The notes under the pieces were generated by a model. The model saw only the letters and a program-made list of their open reading frames with translations. It was not told the DNA's origin and did not search any database. 64,000 bases of DNA from IMG/VR virus record IMGVR_UViG_3300031643_000106, positions 1 to 64,000 of that record. One strand, 5' to 3'. Of the stretch, positions 1 through 5,169 are shown in pieces. Numbering within the stretch: position 1 is the first letter of the stretch; each line of letters starts with the position of its first letter. This DNA comes from a virus. The position numbers and the translations under genes were made by a program.

Positions 1-69
1 GTCCAAGCTATAAAGCCGCTTAGCTTCCAGCCGTCCAATGTCGTAGTATTGCTTCGTTCTCTTATCCAT
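1..69 (-). CDS. Partial leftward gene, N-terminal 23 codons only
   Basis: An ATG at 69 is preceded by a strong AGGAGGTGAT ribosome site and by its own sigma70 promoter. The 23 visible codons begin MDKRTKQYYDIGRL and stay open to the window edge. The charged N-terminus is not recognised as a family. If the genome is circular or permuted, this would be the first gene of the leftward operon that fills the right side of the window. Confidence 0.6.
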   Translation of the reverse strand, partial: MDKRTKQYYDIGRLEAKRLYSLD

Positions 70-93
70 TATATCACCTCCTTCCTATTAGGA

Positions 94-122
94 AGTATAC
101 CAGATAAGACGCCCCAAGTCAA
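94..122 (-). promoter_or_regulatory. sigma70-type promoter for the leftward gene at 69
   Basis: Read on the minus strand, TTGACT (122-117) and TATACT (99-94) are separated by 17 bp. The expected start near 87 leaves a short leader that holds the AGGAGG site of the gene starting at 69. Confidence 0.7.
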
Positions 123-579
123 GGGTTTATACGGACGGAATATAATGACAGTTATGCATACCAATCACATTCGTCAACCAGCCTATAGCACCAATGTTAC
201 ACCCATGCCACTGCCATGCCAGTATGTATCATCATATCCTATGTGTTCCATGTGATAATGGCATATCATCCCACTACATACCAGTATATCTGCCCTGTAT
301 GGCATGAAAAAACCTGTAATCGCCGCTGGTATGGTATGTCTGGCAGCTTGACGTTGACCGGACGCAGTACAGATGACACGCATGGGCACACAGATAAAGA
401 ATACGCGTACGAACACCCGCAGACCCCCAAGCCCCCCACTTTCTCACTATAAAGTTTTGACCATCCAGACATTTTTATAAATCTTCTTAACTTTTTACAT
501 TATGCAGACATTTTTTACGAATCTCAATATGTTTTTACACAGGTTGACAAGATGTGGGAGTTTTATTTATCTCAAAGCC
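123..579. other. Divergent control region without a convincing gene
   Basis: About 450 bp between the leftward promoter and the first rightward promoter. Open frames here lack ribosome sites and gene-like composition. It holds a T-rich stretch with imperfect direct repeats (466-524) and a weak TTGACA at 544-549 with a poor -10. It is the natural place for early gene control; I see no clear operator palindrome. Confidence 0.45.
466..524. repeat. Two imperfect direct repeats, CAGACATTTTT type
   Basis: CAGACATTTTTATAAATCT (466-484) and CAGACATTTTTTACGAATCT (505-524) recur 39 bp apart in a very AT-rich stretch just upstream of the rightward promoters. The TTTTTACA motif also recurs at 493-499 and 532-539. 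They may be protein-binding or DNA-unwinding sites; function unknown. Confidence 0.4.
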
Positions 580-607
580 TTGACAGAATTAAGTTAGATG
601 TTATACT
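580..607 (+). promoter_or_regulatory. sigma70-type promoter for the tRNA-like RNA
   Basis: TTGACA (580-585) and TATACT (602-607) are spaced 16 bp. The predicted start near 614 falls on an AGGAGG motif, so the transcript would begin almost directly with a ribosome site, a micro-ORF and a tRNA-like domain, ending at the terminator at 805-829. Confidence 0.7.
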
Positions 608-626
608 TAATATAGGAGGTGATTAT

Positions 627-653
627 ATGACTGGCGTGGGTGGGTTCAAGTGA
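627..653 (+). CDS. Possible 8-residue leader peptide
   Basis: AGGAGGTGAT followed by ATG at good spacing opens an 8-codon frame, MTGVGGFK, ending in TGA. Such a strong ribosome site before so short a frame suggests either a translated leader peptide or a ribosome-binding element of the RNA. It lies between the promoter and the tRNA-like fold. No homologue is recognised. Confidence 0.3.
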   Translation: MTGVGGFK

Positions 654-676
654 CAGCAGGTTAGCTCTCTAAGAAG

Positions 677-770
677 AAGTGGGGGTTAATTCAGTAGTTC
701 AATTGGTAGAACATTGACAAATCATCGAATGACGTATGGGTTCGAGTCCCATTTGTTTTAGCCTCCACTT
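677..770 (+). ncRNA. tRNA-like structured RNA closed by an extra outer helix
   Basis: A 73-nt core (688-760) has exact tRNA spacing: D stem GTTC/GAAC with the GG of the D loop at 705-706, and a perfect T arm (ATGGG, TTCGAGT, CCCAT, 736-752). The acceptor stem has two T-T mismatches. The anticodon stem (714-718 with 726-730) does not pair and lacks U33, so a working tRNA is unlikely. Outside it, AAGTGGGGG (677-685) pairs with CCTCCACTT (762-770) over 9 bp. It could be a decayed tRNA or a tRNA mimic. Confidence 0.5.
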
Positions 771-804
771 TTATACGGCTAGTCGGATTGAAGTGTAATT
801 ACCC

Positions 805-829
805 AGCCCTGCTTTTGCGGGGCTTTTTT
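805..829 (+). terminator. Rho-independent terminator
   Basis: AGCCCTGC (805-812) pairs with GCGGGGCT (817-824) around a TTTT loop and runs into a T tract. It ends the short transcript carrying the tRNA-like RNA. Confidence 0.85.
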
Positions 830-830
830 C

Positions 831-859
831 TTGACTAAAATTACGCCTTATGGTATACT
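831..859 (+). promoter_or_regulatory. sigma70-type promoter for the RHH gene
   Basis: TTGACT (831-836) and TATACT (854-859) are spaced 17 bp, immediately after the terminator and upstream of the small gene at 907. Confidence 0.75.
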
Positions 860-906
860 GCATTTAGTACAATGACTAAAACTGCTAAAACAGGAGATAA
901 TCCCTT

Positions 907-1083
907 ATGGAACGCAAGATTAGGCTACAAATTTTCATCGCAGATTGGAAGAAAAAGACAATTAAATCACGCGCCTACGAATTAGGGTTCAAATCTATGG
1001 GAGATTATATATGGCATTTAGTCAAGCATGACGTGCCTTTAGACGATTTAGCGGCAATCAAGTTGAGAGAGTCAGTAGAGTGA
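907..1083 (+). CDS. Small ribbon-helix-helix-like DNA-binding protein, 58 aa
   Basis: ATG at 907 follows AGGAG. The protein begins MERKIRLQIFIADW and contains a basic strand followed by SRAYELGFKSMGDYIWHLVK, the pattern of an Arc/CopG/MetJ-type ribbon-helix-helix domain (strand, helix, turn with GF, helix). Such proteins bind DNA as dimers and often repress their own promoter. The gene has its own strong promoter and is the first gene of a small regulatory cluster. Its stop codon lies in an inverted repeat that may hide the next ribosome site. Confidence 0.65.
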   Translation: MERKIRLQIFIADWKKKTIKSRAYELGFKSMGDYIWHLVKHDVPLDDLAAIKLRESVE

Positions 1084-1149
1084 CCCCTCTATATAGTAAT
1101 ACAGAGTCTTTACTATACTATCATTATATGTGATAAAAAAGAGGGGTCA
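1081..1149 (+). promoter_or_regulatory. Long nested stem that sequesters the next ribosome site
   Basis: TGACCCCTC (1081-1089), which includes the stop codon of the RHH gene, is complementary to GAGGGGTCA (1141-1149), the Shine-Dalgarno of the gene at 1157. Inside, ATAGTAA (1093-1099) pairs with TTACTAT (1110-1116). Ribosomes finishing the upstream gene would open the stem, which suggests translational coupling. Confidence 0.5.
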
Positions 1150-1156
1150 TTGCTGT

Positions 1157-1486
1157 ATGACATTCTCAGGTTATGTAAAGTACAAAGACCATGAGAGTCA
1201 CACAACTCAGCGCGGGAAACGTCGTAACAGGTTTGTGACTATCCGCGTTCAGGAGATAGAGACTAATCGGATATACTGGCTTTATGATTGGAGTGGGCGC
1301 GGTAATAATGCTACTATGATGCTGAATCATAGGCATGAGGTATTATACGTTCAGGGATATATGAACTCACACGGCAAGATGAGTTTTGCTGTATTGCAGC
1401 GTTGGGGTATATGGGATCATGAGCGCGGTATGTCGTTACATCCGGTAACGCGCCAAGCGGGGTACATAGAAGTGAAGGAGGATTAG
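1157..1486 (+). CDS. Hypothetical protein, 109 aa
   Basis: I chose ATG 1157 because GAGGGG lies about 10 nt upstream; a GTG at 1130 lacks a ribosome site. The protein begins MTFSGYVKYKDHESH and is basic, Tyr- and Trp-rich and probably soluble. No family is recognised. It is followed after 2 nt by the gene at 1489, so the two are co-translated. Confidence 0.65.
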   Translation: MTFSGYVKYKDHESHTTQRGKRRNRFVTIRVQEIETNRIYWLYDWSGRGNNATMMLNHRHEVLYVQGYMNSHGKMSFAVLQRWGIWDHERGMSLHPVTRQAGYIEVKED

Positions 1487-1488
1487 GG

Positions 1489-1809
1489 ATGGCTAAGTAC
1501 GTCATATTTGGATACAATAGTTGTGACGAACATTCTGAGGGCGGACTTTCAGATATATATGGTTTTTCTTCTGAGTTACAAGGTTGGCATCCGCCTGATT
1601 ATTATGAGGCTTGGGAGGCGGTTGATACTGAAACTGGTGAATGTTATGAGTATCAATACGGGAAATGGACGCTGCTGATAAATGAGGTTATCAAAGACAA
1701 GGCGGGGCTGGAGGATGTGCCGGAAAGAGAAGATAGGGCGGTGGCAATGGAAAGAAGAAGAACGGTAATGCACCTAATAATGGGCTTCGAGAAGGGGGAT
1801 AAGGAATGA
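1489..1809 (+). CDS. Hypothetical acidic protein, 106 aa
   Basis: ATG 1489 follows GGAGGATTAGGG. The protein begins MAKYVIFGYNSCDEHSEGG and has a Tyr/Trp-rich middle (HPPDYYEAWEAVDTETGE) and a charged helical end. It resembles small phage early proteins in composition, but no domain is recognised. Its stop overlaps the start of the next short frame at 1806. Confidence 0.65.
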   Translation: MAKYVIFGYNSCDEHSEGGLSDIYGFSSELQGWHPPDYYEAWEAVDTETGECYEYQYGKWTLLINEVIKDKAGLEDVPEREDRAVAMERRRTVMHLIMGFEKGDKE

Positions 1810-1979
1810 TGTTATTTCGTTTAAGCTTAGTTGCCATAGACACATTGCCGCAGATAACGCTACCATTCGGCTATGTGCGTAATAACTACCATGACGTTAC
1901 TGACAACGTTGATGCTGTACGTCGGATATTCATGATGTATGCTGGCGTCACCAGCGAATTACACCGACGTATAAATTAG
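1806..1979 (+). CDS. Hypothetical small protein, 57 aa
   Basis: The start overlaps the previous stop in an ATGA arrangement. The frame begins MMLFRLSLVAIDTLPQ and ends in TAG at 1977-1979. Translational coupling supports it; the ribosome site is otherwise weak. No family is recognised. Confidence 0.45.
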   Translation: MMLFRLSLVAIDTLPQITLPFGYVRNNYHDVTDNVDAVRRIFMMYAGVTSELHRRIN

Positions 1980-1989
1980 AATCAACGCC

Positions 1990-2017
1990 TTGACAACCTT
2001 AATTTGCGTGGTATACT
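1990..2017 (+). promoter_or_regulatory. sigma70-type promoter for an sRNA-like transcript
   Basis: TTGACA (1990-1995) and TATACT (2012-2017) are spaced 16 bp. A terminator lies about 130 nt downstream with no coding frame between. Confidence 0.75.
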
Positions 2018-2023
2018 AGTAGT

Positions 2024-2149
2024 ATAACAGAGGCACTACGAAAGTCCACTTCTACAGTGGCACACCACGGACATCCTGTCCGCCTCCTGAGCAAAGTATA
2101 CGAAATATTCCAGCATGGGGATTGTTCAGCCTTGACAATCCCTTTTTTT
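2024..2149 (+). ncRNA. Putative small regulatory RNA, about 126 nt
   Basis: The segment is bounded by a strong promoter (1990-2017) and a strong terminator (2118-2149) and has no open frame with a ribosome site. It folds into hairpin 1, CCACT/AGTGG (2046-2060), and hairpin 2, CGGACA/TGTCCG with a 3-nt loop (2068-2082), followed by the terminator stem. A CCTCCT motif just after hairpin 2 (2083-2088) is complementary to AGGAGG ribosome sites, suggesting it could act on mRNAs. The 5' end is estimated from the -10 element. Confidence 0.55.
2118..2149 (+). terminator. Rho-independent terminator
   Basis: GGGATTGT (2118-2125) pairs with ACAATCCC (2135-2142), followed by seven Ts. Confidence 0.85.
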
Positions 2150-2188
2150 GTTACCGCCGCCGTATGTCGATTTTATACCGCAAAAGCC

Positions 2189-2216
2189 TTGACTGGCGAG
2201 TATGTTGTGGTATAAT
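2189..2216 (+). promoter_or_regulatory. Strong sigma70-type promoter for the 2353 operon
   Basis: TTGACT (2189-2194) and TATAAT (2211-2216) are spaced 16 bp. This is the closest match to consensus in the left part and would drive the gene run from 2353 to the terminator at 5166. Confidence 0.8.
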
Positions 2217-2220
2217 AGAA

Positions 2221-2335
2221 GTGAAGGCTATATGTTGTGGCCTTCAATCCTGTATCCAAAGGTGGTGATGCACAGAGTTAGCGGAAACAAGGACAATTCA
2301 AAGCCCCGCCCCGGAGATGGTGTTTTCTCCGGGGC
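2221..2335 (+). promoter_or_regulatory. Structured mRNA leader with two hairpins
   Basis: TGAAGGC pairs with GCCTTCA right at the transcript start, and GCCCCGGAGA (2308-2317) pairs with TCTCCGGGGC (2326-2335) around an 8-nt loop. No T tract follows, so it is not a simple terminator. It sits 8 nt before the GGGAGG ribosome site of the 2353 gene and may stabilise the message or control its translation. Confidence 0.5.
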
Positions 2336-2352
2336 ATATCTTGGGAGGTTAG

Positions 2353-2961
2353 ATGTTGGATAAGAACTGGTGTGACGACACAAAGGCGAGTATAGACAAG
2401 ATAAATGCGGATATGGAGAAAAGCAATCCATACGATTGCCCTACATTGGCAATTCTAAGTCGAGGTTGTATGATATATATTGATATAAAAGCAAATATAC
2501 TGTATCTTAACTACCGATATGAAGGAGAAAGGAAAGTCCGCCGTAGACGTTATCCTGTAGCTTCTGGATCGGAAAAGCTCCCATCGCCAAAAGGCAAATT
2601 CCATATTGTCCATAAAATAATGTATCCTAGTAAATTTTATGCAGACCTTACCAAAGAAGAAGCAAAAGCTACAGGCATTGCTGCTATGGAAATAAATGTA
2701 AAATATCTTGGTAGACCTTATGCTATACATGGTCGCCATCCAGACGTGGCGTTAGTAGACCAGCATACGGGTGGCTGTATAGCAATGCTGGAGGATGACT
2801 TAATAGAGTTGTTTAATTGTGTGGATAAGGGAACACCTGTAATAATATGGGATGTGCCTTATACATTCGCGAAGTTTGATGAAATTCCTGATTATAATAG
2901 GCTTACAATATGGCCGCCAAGAAAGGACGTGCATGGCAAAGACAACGAAAGCGCACTTTGA
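2353..2961 (+). CDS. L,D-transpeptidase-like (YkuD fold) protein, 202 aa
   Basis: The second half matches the L,D-transpeptidase pattern: a PSPKGKF segment (about 77-83), IHGRHP with H126, then HTGGCIAML with the candidate nucleophile C142, followed by a helix and GTPVIIW. The family normally reads S/T-H/N-G-C-x-R; here it is T-G-G-C-I-A, so the usual His/Asn and Arg are replaced. The family cross-links or edits peptidoglycan; a phage copy could change the host wall or act in lysis. No signal peptide is visible. The ATG follows GGGAGG. It overlaps the metallopeptidase gene by 29 nt. Confidence 0.7.
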   Translation: MLDKNWCDDTKASIDKINADMEKSNPYDCPTLAILSRGCMIYIDIKANILYLNYRYEGERKVRRRRYPVASGSEKLPSPKGKFHIVHKIMYPSKFYADLTKEEAKATGIAAMEINVKYLGRPYAIHGRHPDVALVDQHTGGCIAMLEDDLIELFNCVDKGTPVIIWDVPYTFAKFDEIPDYNRLTIWPPRKDVHGKDNESAL

Positions 2962-3319
2962 GTATTTCCAGAAATGCGTGAAGGCATGGATGGATAAACT
3001 GCATATAGCTGGATGGCAGGTGTATTTTGACCATGATGATATAGGAACAACATTTGCCAATGTAGCAATAAATTATCAAGGTCGAGTGGTGACTTTTACT
3101 CTCTGTGACGATTGGAAACCAACTGACATTAGACCTTTAAACAAAACTGAACTACGAAAAACAGCGTTACATGAAGTAGTGCATTTACTTATAGCACCAG
3201 TTAGATGTATTGGTGTAGAAAGATTTATTACGGAAGATGAATTTGATACGGCAGTTGAGGATTTGACTGTTAGATTACAGCATATATTTTGGAAGGAGGT
3301 GAGTAATGGAAAAACTTAG
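2933..3319 (+). CDS. HExxH putative zinc metallopeptidase, 128 aa
   Basis: ATG 2933 follows AAAGGA; in-frame starts further upstream lie deeper in the previous gene. The protein has a HEVVH motif at about 80-84 within a helix (ALHEVVHLL) and a downstream glutamate-rich helix, as in small phage SprT-like or minigluzincin-type peptidases. Substrate unknown. The 29-nt overlap with the transpeptidase-like gene and the shared operon suggest related timing, not necessarily a shared role. Confidence 0.65.
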   Translation: MAKTTKAHFEYFQKCVKAWMDKLHIAGWQVYFDHDDIGTTFANVAINYQGRVVTFTLCDDWKPTDIRPLNKTELRKTALHEVVHLLIAPVRCIGVERFITEDEFDTAVEDLTVRLQHIFWKEVSNGKT

Positions 3320-3593
3320 ATGTCGGGATCATCCACAACAGGAGGTATTTCTGAAGATAACTATTTCAAGAACGTATGTCGGTGCAGATGGAAAGTCGCT
3401 ACATAGTGGTGATTATAAGCGCAAAAAGTTCAACCTTCCTAAGACTAGCCGGTATATATATTATCTATGTGCGGCTGAGATGGATGAACCTGATTGCCCT
3501 GAATTAACTACATGTGAAGATTTGTTACATAAAGAAGGCAATGTGGGGATATTAGAGGCTTTGAGACAACGTAGGATACAACAGGAGGACTAA
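3306..3593 (+). CDS. Hypothetical protein, 95 aa
   Basis: ATG 3306 overlaps the end of the metallopeptidase gene and is preceded by GGAGGTGAG. The protein begins MEKLRCRDHPQQEVFL and has a basic middle and several cysteines (CAAEMDEPDCPELTTC) that could bind metal. No family is recognised. Confidence 0.6.
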   Translation: MEKLRCRDHPQQEVFLKITISRTYVGADGKSLHSGDYKRKKFNLPKTSRYIYYLCAAEMDEPDCPELTTCEDLLHKEGNVGILEALRQRRIQQED

Positions 3594-3594
3594 A

Positions 3595-3837
3595 ATGGCA
3601 AAGTTTGAATTAAACTCGGCAGGTAATTGGGCAGGACGAATTGGCAGGTCGCACTTTCTGGTGAAGCCGGAAGACTGGAATGACTTTGTATCATGTACGA
3701 CCACAGTGAATACATACAAAGCCGCAGGGCTTACTATGGCGGAAGTCAAAGATGGCAAGGTTAGCATAGGTATGCCCGTTGACAAGGCGGCATTGCTGAA
3801 TGAAGTGCTGAATAAATCAGAGGACGGCGATGAATAA
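3595..3837 (+). CDS. Hypothetical protein, 80 aa
   Basis: ATG 3595 follows CAGGAGG, 1 nt after the previous stop. The protein begins MAKFELNSAGNWAG, is soluble and mixed alpha/beta by composition, and ends in an acidic tail. It overlaps the next start by 8 nt. No family is recognised. Confidence 0.6.
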   Translation: MAKFELNSAGNWAGRIGRSHFLVKPEDWNDFVSCTTTVNTYKAAGLTMAEVKDGKVSIGMPVDKAALLNEVLNKSEDGDE

Positions 3838-4060
3838 AAACAGACAATGGCGTAATCGCATACACCAACAGCATTGTGAGAAGATAAGACTTAGGAAAAT
3901 AGAAAAGGCAAGTCGCAGTGGTGGATATTCTGGAACAGAGGAAGAACAGATAAGTAGTAGTTTGGCATTATTCTTCCAGTCTCCTAAACAATGGCGTGTG
4001 TTACAGAAAGTGCGCCAGCCTTTTGTAAAGCGGGTATATAGACAACAGAAGAAGGGGTAG
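3830..4060 (+). CDS. Hypothetical highly basic protein, 76 aa
   Basis: The frame begins MNKNRQWRNRIHQQHC and is Arg/Lys/Gln rich, with no acidic patch, which suggests nucleic-acid contact. It overlaps the previous gene and is followed by the gene at 4063. No domain is recognised. Confidence 0.5.
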   Translation: MNKNRQWRNRIHQQHCEKIRLRKIEKASRSGGYSGTEEEQISSSLALFFQSPKQWRVLQKVRQPFVKRVYRQQKKG

Positions 4061-4062
4061 TT

Positions 4063-4341
4063 ATGGCTGATATTTGCGGCAGGCATAGAGTCCACATGGA
4101 CGCATGGTGGGGCTTTCTGTTTAGGAATATAAAAATCATATCGAAGGATAGTGATGGTAGCATACATGGCTACAACAAAGCATTTGGAATATTCAAATGG
4201 GGGTATTTTGATGTATTCGAGAATGGCCCTGATAGTTACACCTTCCAGTACTCTTCCTTCTTTGATGACATAGAAGGTACGAAAGGCAAGTTATGGTATA
4301 ATGGTAAACTAAGGGCTACATTCACATTGGAGCGATTATGA
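4063..4341 (+). CDS. Hypothetical aromatic-rich protein, 92 aa
   Basis: ATG 4063 follows AAGGGG. The protein begins MADICGRHRVHMDAWWG and is rich in Phe, Trp and Tyr with beta-strand-like segments. It overlaps the next gene by 4 nt (ATGA). No family is recognised. Confidence 0.55.
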   Translation: MADICGRHRVHMDAWWGFLFRNIKIISKDSDGSIHGYNKAFGIFKWGYFDVFENGPDSYTFQYSSFFDDIEGTKGKLWYNGKLRATFTLERL

Positions 4342-4673
4342 AAGTTAAAAGATATGAGAACGGAATGCTCCTTATTGAGCCAACTGGCGAGGCCGTAATA
4401 AAGATAAACAAAGATGGCTTGCCGGAATTTGAAGCATTAGTACCATGTCCTTTTACATCACCAGAAAATAGAGACAAAGAGGTAAGAGAGGCTATAAATT
4501 CTGTTTACATGCAAGGATACTTTCTGACTGGACAAAAACTTATTCGGAATATTGCCTTTGATAAACGTAGAGAAAAGACCACTACTCAGGTGTCTTTCAG
4601 AGCATGTAAGAACAAAGATGAAGCTACGTTTGTGCTAGGACAGGTAAAGCGGATAGTAGAGGCGAAGATATGA
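4338..4673 (+). CDS. Hypothetical protein, 111 aa
   Basis: ATG overlaps the previous stop. The protein begins MKVKRYENGMLLIEPTGE, an N-terminal beta hairpin, followed by mixed helices. The end VKRIVEAKI overlaps the next start by 4 nt. Tight coupling supports the frame; function unknown. Confidence 0.6.
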   Translation: MKVKRYENGMLLIEPTGEAVIKINKDGLPEFEALVPCPFTSPENRDKEVREAINSVYMQGYFLTGQKLIRNIAFDKRREKTTTQVSFRACKNKDEATFVLGQVKRIVEAKI

Positions 4674-4957
4674 CATACAAAGCAAAGAACGCAAAGGAAG
4701 TTGCTGAACTAGCTTACAAGGCAGAAAAGAATACGCTGTATAGCGAGGTAGATATAGCATCAGCCCAGATTCTAATACTGTGGCATGATATAGACCTAAA
4801 GAGAATGAAGAAACTAGAGCGTGACCTTGCCAGTGCGCAGAAGGAAATAAAGGCATTACAGGCTAGATATGACGAACTATGGAAGGAGGCAAAAGAAGAG
4901 GACTTAGCGCAGGATTACTTGACAACGAAGGAAAAATCTGATAAACTAGATGTATGA
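4670..4957 (+). CDS. Hypothetical coiled-coil protein, 95 aa
   Basis: The protein is almost wholly helical and charged; residues about 40-80 (LKRMKKLERDLASAQKEIKA) show heptad repeats of a coiled coil. It overlaps both neighbours by 4 nt. It may be a small scaffold or regulatory oligomer; no family is recognised. Confidence 0.6.
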   Translation: MTYKAKNAKEVAELAYKAEKNTLYSEVDIASAQILILWHDIDLKRMKKLERDLASAQKEIKALQARYDELWKEAKEEDLAQDYLTTKEKSDKLDV

Positions 4958-5145
4958 CCAATACGCAAGTTAATGTAATAGAAGGGTTAATACATGATAG
5001 ATTATGCCCGTTTTACACCATCACAACCAAGAAGCGCAACAAAGACGCCGTAGAAAGCCTGACCATTGTATTAGAGTTTTACAGCAACGCCCAACTCGAC
5101 GCCGCAATAGATGCTCTCAGCAACCTCCCAAAGGAAACGGGGTAG
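4954..5145 (+). CDS. Hypothetical protein, 63 aa
   Basis: The frame begins MTNTQVNVIEGLIHDRL and is compact and helical. Its TAG stop (5143-5145) lies within the left arm of the terminator. It is the last gene of the 2353 operon. Confidence 0.55.
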   Translation: MTNTQVNVIEGLIHDRLCPFYTITTKKRNKDAVESLTIVLEFYSNAQLDAAIDALSNLPKETG

Positions 5146-5166
5146 AATCGCTACCCCGTTTTTTTT
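5135..5166 (+). terminator. Strong rho-independent terminator before the terminase gene
   Basis: AAACGGGGTAG (5135-5145) pairs with CTACCCCGTTT (5151-5161) around AATCG and runs into eight Ts. It ends only 3 nt before the terminase ATG, so late transcription must read through it, begin elsewhere, or be antiterminated. Confidence 0.9.
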
Positions 5167-5169
5167 ATT

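Noticed and set aside
123-579. Small genes in the divergent region (frames at 183-416, 216-452, 266-472)
   Set aside because: No ribosome sites, mutually overlapping on both strands, and composition unlike the neighbouring genes.
677-770. Functional tRNA gene
   Set aside because: The anticodon stem does not pair, U33 is missing and the acceptor stem has two mismatches; I list it as a tRNA-like RNA.
2308-2335. Terminator
   Set aside because: The 10-bp stem has no T tract and a gene follows 17 nt later; it is treated as leader structure.
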